In this document: one piece after another, positions 36,562 to 48,500 of the stretch
Layout: each line of letters starts with the position of its first letter
Position numbering within the stretch: position 1 is the first letter of the stretch
NCBI RefSeq assembly: GCF_007097155.1
Contig: NZ_VJWA01000002.1
Coordinates: forward strand, 372,001 to 436,000
DNA length: 64,000 nt
Direction: 5' to 3'
Source of the DNA: Glacieibacterium frigidum
Lineage (GTDB): Bacteria; Pseudomonadota; Alphaproteobacteria; Sphingomonadales; Sphingomonadaceae
Translations under genes and position numbers: made by a program
The notes under the pieces: generated by a model
The model's input: the letters and a program-made list of their open reading frames with translations, nothing else
What the model was told of the DNA's origin: nothing
Database searches by the model: none

Positions 36562-39500
36562 TTAGAACCCAAGCGTGAAAGTCGCCTTTACGCCGTTGTC
36601 GCTGTTGTTCTTGCCGATGATGCCGCTGTACCCGACGCCGAGCGAGGCCTTGTCGCCGATGCGGAAGTCGACCCCCGCCTCGCCGACGAAGCTGCTCTTG
36701 TCGAGCGCCACGCCGCGGATGGCGGCGTAGCTCGACGTGCCCTGGAACGCCGAGCGCGCGATCGGATCCCGGTCGCCGCTGATGTTCTGGTAGCCGAGCG
36801 AACCGCGCAGCGTCGCCGAGCCGCCGATTGCGGTGCTGCCGCGGACGCCGGCCGATGCCACCGTGATGTCGTACTTGGCATCGAGCTGCGTCAGAGCGGC
36901 AAACCCGCCCGCTTCGCTGTACCCGTCGAGGTCGTACTTGACGTACGCCAGGCGAGCGAACGGCTCGATCCGGACCGCGTCGGTCGCGGCGAGGTCGTAG
37001 GCCACTTCGCCAAACACCTGGTACACCGTGCCGTCGGTGTCGCTGCTCAGCGACTGGGTGATGCGCGCCGTGCCGATACCGCGTGAGGTTTCGCCCTTCA
37101 CGCTGCTGATCGCCGCACCCGCACCAACCGCGAAGCCGCCCGCCGGACGGTAGCCGATGTAAGCGCCGCCGCCGGTGCTCTCGATGTTGCCCTTGCCGAG
37201 CGCCTGCGTGTCCACATCCGAGTGGATGTAGTTGAACATCGCGCCGACCTTCACGTCGCCGAAGCTGTAGTCGATGCCCGCGATGACACCCTTGGCCTCG
37301 ATGTCGAGTGCCGCGCCGTTGCCGTCACCATCGGTGTCGGTCCACGACCCGATGCCGCGCGCCCACAGCGTCGTCGAATGGTCGCCGTTGGTGGTCGTCG
37401 TCGCGGCGTCGCCGTCCTTCAGCGTCGCACCCAGCCGGTCGAACGCGGCCTCGCGGACGTAGCGCGTGTCGGCGAGTGCCGTCCGGCTGTTCGCGGTCCC
37501 GATCTCGCCGGTGAACTGGTTGAGCGATGCGGTCAGCGCCGCGCCGTTCAGCAGGTACAGGCCGAAGAAGTTCTGCGGGTTGAACCCGCCCGTCACCGCG
37601 GCATCGAGTGCACCGGCGATGGCGTTGGTGTTCGCCGTGCCGCCGGCACCCTGGGCGCCCGCGATCGATCCCGGAGCGAGGCGGATCATGACGTCGTTGG
37701 TGCCGTAGATCACCGTCGGAACGAACGCCTGGCCGAACTGCCCGAGGCTAGTCGAGGCGAACGTCCCCGAACGCGCGCCGGTCGAGGTCAGGATCGTGTA
37801 GCTGGTGTTGAACAGCATCGGCGCGTTGGTCGGCGAGACCACCAGGTTCGACCCGGCAATGTTCGCAGTCCCCGTCACCGCGACCCGGTCGGACGTCGTC
37901 CCGGCGATGTCGATCGAGTAGGTCGAGCCCGCCGCGAGCGTCAGGTTGCCATTTACGTTGACCGTGCCGGCGGTGTTGGCAGTTACACCGGGGGCGAGCG
38001 TACCGCCCGACAGGACGCTCGTTGCGCCGACCGTACCGTTGCCGCCGAGCGTTGCGCCCGACTGGACCGTGACTGCCGAGGGGCCGATTGAACCGAGGAC
38101 AAGGAGGCGCCCCGCAGCGGCCGACGTCGCGCCGGTGTAGGTGCTGTTCCCGGTGAGGATCAGGGTACCGCTGCCGACCTTGGTGATGCTGCCCGTGCCG
38201 CTGATCACGCCGCTCAGCGCGAAGATGCCCGTGCCGCTGTCGACACGACCCGCAGCCGTCGTCTGGATCGCGTTGGCGAGGGTCACCCCGGTGACCCCGG
38301 CCGCAAGCGTTGCGCCGTTGTTGATGGCGATCGCGCCCGAACCCGCGGCCGTGTTGGTGCCGACAGTGACGGCGCCCTGGTTGATGCCGAGGTTCACGAA
38401 GCTGTTGGCACCGTTGAGGACGAGGTTGCCCGTGCCGATTTGGCTGATCGAACCCGCGCCCGTGATCGTGCCGCTCAGCGTAAACACGCCCGCACCGCTG
38501 TCGACGCGACCACCACCGGTGGTGACGATCTGGTTGGCGATGGTCAGACCCGAGACGCCAGCGGCGAGGATGCCGCCGTTGTTGATGGCGATCGCGCCGA
38601 TGCCCGCCGCCGTATTGGTGCCGAGCGTCACCGTGCCCTGGTTGATGCCCAGGTTGGTGAAGCTGTTCGCACCGTTCAGCACGAGGTTGCCCGTGCCGAT
38701 CTGGCTGATCGAGCCCGCGCCGGCGATTGCGCCCGTCAGCGTGAAGGTTCCGGTGCCGCTGTCGATGCGTCCACCGCCGGTCGTGACGATGAAGTTCGAC
38801 AGCGTCAGGCCGCTGACGCCGGCAGCGAGAATGCCGCCTTCGTTGATGGCGATGCTGCCAACGCCCGCCGCGGTGTTGGTCCCCACCGTCACGCGACCCT
38901 GGTTAATGCCGAGGTTCACGAAGCTGTTAGCGCCGTTCAGCACGAGATTGCCCGTGCCGATCTGCGAGATCGAGCCCGCGCCCGCGATGGCGCCGGTCAG
39001 GGTGAAGGTGCCGGCGCCGCTGTCGATGCGCCCACCGCCTGTCGTTATGATGAAGTTCGACAGCGTCAGCCCGCTGACCCCGGCGGCGAGGATGCCGCCG
39101 TCGTTGATCGCGATGCTGCCGACGCCGGCCGCGGTGTTGGTCCCGACCGTGACGCGGCCCTGGTTGATGCCCAGGTTCACGAAGCTGTTGGCCCCGTTCA
39201 GGACGAGGTTGCCCGTGCCGATCTGCGAGATCGAACCCGCGCCCGCGATCGCGCCGGTCAGCGTGAACACCCCGGCACCGCTGTCGATGCGACCGCCACC
39301 GGTGGTGACGATATTGTTGGCGATGGTCAGCCCCGACACGCCGGCGGCGAGGATGGCACCGTCGTTGATCGCAATGCCGCCGCTGCCCGCCGCGGTGTTG
39401 GTGCCGAGCGTCACGCGACCCTGGTTGACGCCCAGGTTCACGAAGCTGTTGTTGCCGTTGAGGACCAGGTTGCCCGTCCCGATCGAGCTGATCGAGCCCG

Positions 39501-42500
39501 CACCGGCGATGTTCCCGGCAAGCGTGAACACACCCGAACCTTGGTCGACGCGGCCCCCGCCCGTGGTGACGATGTCATTCGTCAGCGTCAGGCCCGAAAC
39601 ACCCGCCGCAAGGATCGCGCCGTCGTTGATCGCGATCCCGCCGCTGCCCGCCGCCGTATTCGTGCCGACGGTGACGGTGCCCTGGTTGATGCCGAGGTTC
39701 ACGAAGCTGTTGTTGCCGTTCAGCACGAGGTTGCCCGTGCCGATCGAGCTGATCGAGCCCGCACCGGCGATATTGCCGGCGAGGGTGAAGACACCCGAAC
39801 CCTGATCGACGCGACCGCCACCCGTGGTGACGATGCCGTTGCTGATAGTCAGCCCCGAAATGCCCGCCGCGAAGATCGCCCCGTCGTTGATCGCGATGCC
39901 GCCGCTGCCTGCTGCGGTGTTGCTGCCGACGGTGACCGTGCCCTGGTTGATCCCCAGGTTCACGAAGCTGTTGTTGCCGTTGAGCACGAGATTACCCGTA
40001 CCGATCGCGCTGATCGAGCCGGCCCCCGCGATGTTCCCGGCGAGGGTGAACACGCCCGCACCCTGGTCGACCCGACCGCCGCCCGTGGTGACGATGTTGT
40101 TCGTCAGCGTCAGACCGGAGACACCCGCCGCAAGGATCGCGCCGTCGTTGATCGCGATGCCGCCGCTGCCGGCTGCGGTGTTCGTGCCGACGGTAACCGT
40201 CCCCTGGTTGATCCCCAGGTTCACGAAGCTGTTGTTGCCGTTGAGGACAAGGTTGCCCGTACCGATCGAGCTGATCGAGCCGGCGCCGGCAATGTCGCCG
40301 TCAAGCGTGAACACGCCCGACCCCTGGTCGACGCGGCCGCCGCCCGTCGTGACGATGTCGTTGGCCAGCGTGATCCCGGAGACACCCGCTGCGAGGATGG
40401 CGCCGCCGTTGATCGCGATGCCGCCGCTGCCGGCTGCGGTGTTCGTCCCGACGGTGACCGTCCCTTGGTTGATGCCCAGGTTCACGAAGCTGTTGTTGCC
40501 GTTCAGAACCAGATTGCCCGTGCCGATCGCGCTGATCGAGCCGGCGCCGGCAATGTCGCCGTCGAGCGTGAAGATGCCCGGGCCCGAGTTGACGCGGCCG
40601 CCGCCCGTCGTGACGATGTCATTCGCCAGCGTGAGGCCCGAGACACCCGCCGCGAGGATCGCGCCGTCGTTGAGCGCGATACCGCCGCTGCCGGCTGCGG
40701 TATCGCTGCCGACAGTGACCGTGCCTTGGTTGATGCCCAGGTTCACGAAGCTGTTGTTGCCGTTGAGCACGAGGTTGCCGGTGCCGATCGCGCTGATCGA
40801 CCCGGCGCCGGCGATGTCGCCGTCGAGCGTGAACACGCCCGCCCCCTGATCGACGCGACCGCCACCCGTCGTGACGATATCGTTGGCCAGCACGAGGCCC
40901 GAGACGCCCGCCGCAAGGATTGCGCCGTCGTTGATCGCGATGCCGCCCACGCCTGCGGCCGTGTTCGTACCGACCGTCACCGTGCCCTGGTTGATGCCAA
41001 GGTTCACGAAGCTGTTGTTGCCATTGAGCACGAGGTTGCCCGTGCCGATCTGCGAGATCGAGCCGGCGCCGCCGATGCTGCCGCTGAGCGTGAACACGCC
41101 CGAGCCCGAGTCGATACGGCCGCTGCCGGTCGTGACGATGTAGTTCGCGACCGTCAGCCCCGAGACACCCGCCGCCAGGATCGTGCCGTCGTTCAGCGCG
41201 ATGCCGCCGATGCCCGCTGCGGTGTTGGTGCCGACGGTGACGGTCCCCTGGTTGATGCCCAGGTTGGTGAAGCTGTTGTTCCCGTTGAGCACGAGATTGC
41301 CCATGCCGATCGCGCTGATCGAGCCCGCGCCGCCGATGTCGCCGTTGAGCGTGAAGGTGCCCGGGCCCTGGTTAACCCGGCCGTCGCCCGTCGTGACGAT
41401 GTCGTTGGCGAGCGCGAGGTTGTCGGCTCCCGCTGCGAGGATCGTGCCATCGTTCAGCGCAATGCCGCCGATGCCCGCCGCAGTGTTGGTGCCGACGGTG
41501 ACGGTGCCCCGGTTGATGCCGAGGTTCACGAAGCTGTTGTTGCCGTTGAGCACGAGATTGCCCGTGCCGATCGCACTGATCGAGCCCGCGCCGCCGATGT
41601 CGCCATTAAGCGTAAAGGTGCCGGGGCCCTGGTTGACCCGGCCGCTGCCCGTCGTGACGATGTCGTTCGCCAGCGTCAGGCCGCTAACCCCCGCCGCCAG
41701 GATCGTGCCGTCGTTCAGCGCGATGCCGCCGATGCCCGCCGCGGTATTGGTGCCGACGGTCACCGTGCCCTGATTGATACCAAGGTTCACGAAGCTGTTG
41801 TTGCCGTTCAGCACGAGATTGCCCGTGCCGATCGCACTGATCGAGCCCGCGCCGCCGATGTCGCCATTCAGCGTGAAGGTGCCCGGGCCCTGGTTGACGC
41901 GGCCGCTGCCCGTCGTGACGATGTCGTTCGCCAGCGCCAGACCGTCCGCGCCCGCTGCGAGGATTGTGCCGTCGTTGAGCGCAATGCCGCCGATGCCCGC
42001 CGCAGTATTCGTGCCGACAGTGACCGTGCCCTGGTTGATGCCAAGGTTGGTGAAGCTGTTGTTGCCGTTGAGCACGAGGTTGCCCGTGCCGATCGCGCTG
42101 ATCGAGCCCGCGCCGCCGATGTCGCCATCGAGGGTGAACACGCCCGGGCCCTGATTGACCCGGCCGCTGCCCGTCGTGACGATGTCGTTGGCAAGCGCCA
42201 GGCCGGTGACGCCCGCCGCGAGGATCGTGCCGTCGTTGATCGCAATCTCACCGATACCCGCCGCGGTATTGGTCCCGACGGTCACCGTGCCCGCGTTGAT
42301 CCCGAGATTCACGAAGCTGTTGTTGCCGTTGAGCACGAGGTTGCCCGCGCCGATCGCGCTGATCGAGCCCGCGCCGCCGATATTGCCGTTGAGGGTGAAC
42401 GTGCCCGGGCCCTGATTGACCCGGCCGCTGCCCGTCGTCGTGATGGCATTGGCCAGCACCAGCCCATCGGCACCCGCGGCGAGTGTCGTGCCGCCGTTGA

Positions 42501-45500
42501 TCGTGATGCCGCCGACGCCGCCCGCGGTACTCGTACCGACGGTGACGGTGCCTGCCACGATGTTCAAGCCGACGTAGCTGTTGTTGCCGTTGAGGACGAG
42601 ATTGCCTGCACCGACCGCGCTGATCGAGCCCGCACCCGAGATGTCGCCGTTGAGCGTGAACACGCCCGGACCCTGGTTGACCGAAGCGACACCCGCCGTG
42701 GTGATCGCGTTGGCAAGCGCCAGCCCGTTCGCACCGGCAGCGAGCGTCGTGCCGTCAGCCATGGCGATGCCGGCGGCGCCGGCGGCCGTGTTGGTGCCGA
42801 CGGTGACCGTCCCGTTATCGATGGTCAGGCCGGCGAAGCTGTTGTTGCCGTTGAGGACGAGATTGCCTGCGCCGATCGCGGTGATCGAGCCCGCGCCGCC
42901 GATGTTGCCGGCAAGGGTGAAGGTCCCCGGCCCGGCGTCGACCTGCGCATTGCCGGTCGTCGTGATCGCGTTCGCAACCGACAGGCCATCCGCCCCGGCC
43001 GCGAGCGTCGCATCGCCGATCGTCACTGCACCGGTGCTGAGCGCGGTGTTCGAGCCGACGACGACGGTTCCGCCGGTGATCGTCGTACCGCCGGCGTAGC
43101 TGTTCTCGCCGTTGAGAACGAGCGTACCGGCGCCCTGCTTCGCGAGCGAGCCTGCGCCGGTCACCTGCGACGCGATCGTCGCGGTCACGCCGCCGCTCGT
43201 CGAGACGAAGGCAGGCACGTTGAAGTTGAGCGCTGCACCCTGGAGGAGGTACCCGTCGGTGGTGAACTGCAGGCCCTGCGCGGTCTGCGCCGTCGCCAGC
43301 GTGACCGTGCCCGCGGCCCCCGCGAACACCGCGACGCCACCCTGCCAGTTAGTGTTGAGCGCGCTGGGCGCGTCGGTGGTCCAGTTGGTGTTGAGCGCGT
43401 TCCACGTCCCCGTGCCACCATTGATCGCGCCGTTGCCGGCGAAATCGGCGCCGTCCCAGTACTGGACGAGCGTGCCCGGCGCGGTGATGATCAGATTGAC
43501 CTGGCCCGGCACCAGCGTCTGGACGAGGCCGGTGAAGGCACCCGGCAGGCTGGCGATGCTGAGGCCGTTGTCGACCAGCGCTCCGCCGTAGGTGAACAGG
43601 TTGTAGACCCCGAGGCCGAAGGCGTTCGAGTCGGTCACCGTGAGCAGGCCGTCGAGCGTCAGGATGCCGCCGACCGTCGTGCGGTCGTTGAACGCGCCGC
43701 CGATGACGTTGGCCTGACCGAGCTCGTAGTTGACGAGCGTGAACGCACTGAGCGTCAGGTTTCCGCCGATCGCCAGCGTGCCGGGCGAGTTGCCGGGCGA
43801 CAGGATGGCGCCGTTGGCGAGCGATACATTGCCGGCGATCGAGCCCGTGCCCGCCAGCGTCGCGCCACCGTTGACGATGGTGTCGCCGCCGCCGGTGAGG
43901 GCGCCGTTGACCTTCAGCGTGCCACCGTTGACCGTCGTCGATCCGGTGTAGGTCGACGTGCCGGTCAGGGTCAGCGTGTCGGTGCCGACCTTCGTGAAGC
44001 CCGACGCGCCCGAGATCACGCCGCCCAGCGTCAGGTCGCTCGACCCGCCGATGCTGTTCGAGGCACCACCCAGCGCGATGTTGTTGGCGAGCGTCACCGC
44101 ACCGCCGCTGTTGTTGCGCAAGCCGGCCTGGTCGGCGAGCGTCAGCGTGCCAGTACCCAGCGAATTGGCGTTGGTGACGAGCACCTGCGCCGTCGTCGCG
44201 ATCACGCCGCCGGCGAAGCTGTTGTTGCCGGCCAGCGTCAGCGTGCCGAAGTTGGCCGTGGTGATCGAGCCTGCGCCGCTGATCGGCCCGGTCAGCATCA
44301 GCGCGCTGCCGTTCGAGGTGTACGACCCCGTCATCTGGTCGATGACCGCCGTCGTGCCGGTCAGGTTGATCGTCAACGCACCGTTGAGCACCCCGGTGTT
44401 CGCTAGCGTGATCGCCGGCGCGCCCGAGATCAGCGTCGTGCCGCCGGCAGCGGTCAGCGTGCCCGTCCCGAGCGACAGGTTGTTGGTGACGCGGATCGTC
44501 CCGCCGTTGAGGTTGGTGCCGCCCGAATAGCTGTTGGCGTTGGTCAGGTTGATCGTGCCCGGACCGTTCTTCGCCAGCGTGCCCGGGGTCACACCGTCAG
44601 CGATGAGACCCGATAGCGTCCAGTTGTCACCGGCACCCTGCGTCAGAATGCTGCCCGTGCCGGCGATCGTGATCGCGTTCGGCGTCGTGAAGGTGCCGCC
44701 CGCAGTAACGAGCTGCGTGCCGTCGGACATCGCGATCGTGCCAGTGCCCGCCGAGGCGCCGTTGTAGACGACGACGGTGCCGTTGTTGATGTCGGTTCCG
44801 CCGCTGTAGGTGTTCGAGTTCTCGAGGAACAGCACGCCCGAGCCGGTCTTGATCAGGCGCCCGTTGCCCGAAATCAGGCCCGGCGTCGCGAACAGGAAGG
44901 CGCCCGTGTCGATCGTCGCTGCACCGTTGAGCGCGATTGCGTTGGCGATGTTCAGGCCCTCGGCGCCCGCGACGAGGGTCGTGGCGTCCGCCATCGCCAG
45001 CTGGCCACCACCGAGTGCGGTGTTGGTGAAGATCCGGATCGTGCCGGCGTTGAGCTGCGTGCCCCCGGCGTAGCTGTTGTTGCCCGACAGGTTGAGCGTG
45101 CCTGCGCCGGTCTTGGCGATGCTGCCGGTGCCGCTGACCGTGTTGGTCAGGCCGAGGGTGAAGCCCTGCGTGTTGATCGTGGTGGCGCCGGTCACCGTGA
45201 CCGCATTCGCCAGCGACACCGATGCCGCCGCGAGCAGCCCGGTGGCGTTCGCCAGCGCGACGTTGCCGAGGCCGAGCGCCTGATTGTTTGCGACGCCGAT
45301 GACGCCCTCGTTGACGCTGAACAGGCCCGAATTGGTGTTCGCGGCGCTGAGGATCAGCGTGCCGGTGCCGATCTTGGCGAGCGGCCTCACGCCGGTCTCC
45401 GAGATCACGCCCGACTGGGTCGCGACGGCACTGCCCAGCACCTGGAGGTTTGTGCTGTTGCTGTTGACGTTGATCGTCCCGCCGTTGTCGATGCCGTCGA

Positions 45501-48500
45501 GGTAATTGATCGTCGAACCCGTCGTCTCGATGCCGCCGGTGCCCGACGCGGTGTTGCTGCCCAGCGTCAGCGTGCCCGCGGTCAGCAGGATGCCGCCCGA
45601 GAAGCCGTTGTTGTTGCCCGACAGCGCGAGCTCGCCCGAGCCGACCTTGGTCAGGCGGCCGGTGCCGTTGAAATTGCCGGCGAAGCTGCCGCTATTCGCG
45701 CCGGTGTCGATGGCACTGTCTTCTTCCACGATGACGCCGCGCGTCGAGGTCACGGCACCGGTGAGGCGCAGCGTCGCGCTGCTGACGCCGTCGACGCCGA
45801 GGCGCAGCACGCCACTCGCCTGGCCGAGATTGGCATCGCTGCCGATCGACAGGGTGCCGGCGGCGGCGTTGGTGCCGCCTTCATAGGTGTTGACGCCGGT
45901 CAGCGTCATCACGCCGCTGCCCGACTTGGAGAGCGTTGCCGGGCCGGAAATGACGCCGTTGAGCGTCGCATCGAAGGCGCCCGTATCGATTTCGGCGTTG
46001 TTGTTCAGGGCGATGTTGCGACCGCTGGTGAAATTGCCGGTGAGTTGCAGGATCTTCGTCGCGACGCCGGTGAAATCGATCGCGCCGCCCGCCGCGCCGA
46101 GATTGCCGTCGTTGGCGACCGACAGCGTGCCCGAGCGGATCGACGTGCCGCCCTGATAGCTGTTAGCGCCCGTCAGCACGAGCGTGCCGCTGCCCTGCTT
46201 GACCAGCGTTCCGGTGCCCGAGACGGTGCCGCTCAGCGTCAGCAGATTGTTGCTGGGGTTGATCCCGGCGTTGCCGGTGAGCGCGATGTCGTTCGCGATG
46301 ATCAGCCCGTCGATGCCGGTGAAGATGCCGGCACCGTCGGCGATCGCGACTGCGCCGGTTCCGAACGCGGTGTTGTCGTCGGCGCGAAGCACGCCTGCGT
46401 TGACGAAGGTGCCGCCCGAATAGCTGTTGGCATTGCTCAACCGCAGGTCGAACGCGCCCGTCTTGGTCAGCGAGCCCGTGCCCGAGATGAGGCCCGTGAG
46501 CGATGCGTTACCGGTGCCGGTGACGAAGGTCCCGCCGGTGCCACCGGCACCGTTGATCAGGATGTCGTTGGCAAAGCCCGAATCGAGCACGACGGTCGTG
46601 CCCGCATTCACGGTGAACTGACCCGCACCCAGCGCGCCCGTCGAGGTCACCTGCAGCGTGCCCGCCACGACGTTCACGCCGCCCAGGAAGCTGTTGGCGC
46701 CGCCGAGGACCAGCGTGCCGTTACCTGTCTTGTTGATGCCGTTCGCGCCGCTGATCGCCGCGTTGATCGTCGTCGTGACGCCGTCCTGCGTCTCGATCTC
46801 GCCGATCGCGCTGGGGCGCAGCGTGCCGCCGCCGTCGGTCAGCAGATAGTCGGTGACACGGAACGACAGCATGTCGAAATCGAGCGCGTCCGCGACCGAC
46901 ACGGTGCCGCCGACGGTCTGGAAGATGCCCGTACCGCTGCCCCAGGCGCCGTTGACCGCACCGGTCTCGGTCGTCCAGTTCATGTTCGCGGTGTTCCAGG
47001 TGCCGCTGCCCCCGTCGACGGTGCCGTCGCCCGCCATGTCGGCGCCGTCCCAATAGACGGTGCTGCCGATGCTGAGGATCAGATTGACCTGGTTCGCGGT
47101 CGACGTGTCGATGGTGAAGTTCGTGGCATTGAAACCGATCGGCACGCTGCCGATCAGCAGGCCAAAGTCGTTCAGCGCACCGCCGTAGTTGATCAGGCGG
47201 TAGGTGCCGGTGGTGAAGCCGGGCAGTGCCGCGATGTTGATCGTACCGTCGAGCAGCAGGTTGTTGTTGACGACGATGAGGTCGTTCGGCGAGCCGACGA
47301 CACCCGGCGTCTGCAGACCGAAATTCAGGTTCGTCGCGTCGTCGAGGAAGAGATTGTCGAAAATCAGCGTGCTGGCCGGCGCGAGCGTGCCGCCGTTGCT
47401 GCTCGTGGTGCCGACGATCGTCCCCGAACCGGTGAGCGTGCCGCCCGCATTGATGGTGGTGCCACCGCCGCCAACGAGATTGCCCTGGAGGTTCAGCGTG
47501 CCACCGTTGACGGTCGCCGAACCGGTGAAGGTGCTGTTGCCGGTCAGCGTCAGCGTGTCGGCGCCGATCTTGATGAGGTTGCCCGTGCCGCCGATCGAGC
47601 CCAGCGTGAGGTCGTTCGTGCCGCCGACGGTCGACGTGCCGGTCAGCGAAAGGGCGTTGGCGATCACCAGCGCCGAGCCGCTGTCGTTGCGCAAAGCGGC
47701 ATTGTCGAGAACGACGCTGCTGTTGCCGAACGCCGCAGCGTTGCCGACACGCACGATGCTGCGATCGACGGTGAAGGTGCCGCCGAAGCTGTTCGCCGCG
47801 GCCAGCGTCAGGTCGCTGTACGGGCTGAGCACGATCGGGCCTGCGCCGCTGACCGCACCGTTGAGCGTGACGACGCTGCCGTCGGTCGAGACGACCCCGG
47901 TCATGAAATTGTCGAGGATGCTGTTGCCGTTGGTCGCGAACGTCGTCGAGCCGTTGACGATGATCGGGTTGGCGAGGGTCAGCGTGCGCGGCGTCGAGCC
48001 GAACTGTACGGTCGTGCCCATCGCCGTGGTCAGCGTGCTCGATGCCGCGCCCAGCGAATCGTTATTTTCGATGACCAGCGTGCCGGTATCGAGCACGACG
48101 CCGCCGGAGAAGGTGTTGGTGGCTGCGAGGACCAGCGTGCCGGGACCCGACTTGGTGATGCCGCCAGCGCCGGTGATCGGCGCCGCAACGGTGAAGACGT
48201 TTGCCGCGTCGGCGATGTCGATCGCGCCGGTGCCGAGCAGCGTGAACGCGCGGCTCGTCGTGGTGAACGCGGCGCCGGTGACGCGCAGCGCCCCGCCGTC
48301 GAAGGTGACACCGCCGGTGGCGTTGCCGAGCCGGTTGTTGGCGCCGACCGACAGCGTGCCGCCGCGCAGGGTCGTGCCGCCCGAATAATTATTGGCCAAA
48401 GTCAGCGTCAGCGTCCCCGCGCCAGCCTTGATCAAGCCGCCGGACGTCATCGCCGTCGCGTTGTTGACGTTGTCGGTCAGGACCATGTCGAAACCATTGG

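Noticed and set aside
43090-43351. A 20th repeat unit upstream of unit 0
   Set aside because: The codons 261 bp further upstream (43351) do not match the anchor, and the sequence there belongs to the YWDGAD/GTGTWN module.
38440-44406. Plus-strand open frame of 1,988 codons opposite the autotransporter
   Set aside because: It arises because the 261-bp unit is a multiple of three and its reverse frame lacks stops; the protein is low-complexity Arg/Ala/Asp with no start context or domain. The same holds for long plus-strand frames at 46045-49824 and 38141-39805.
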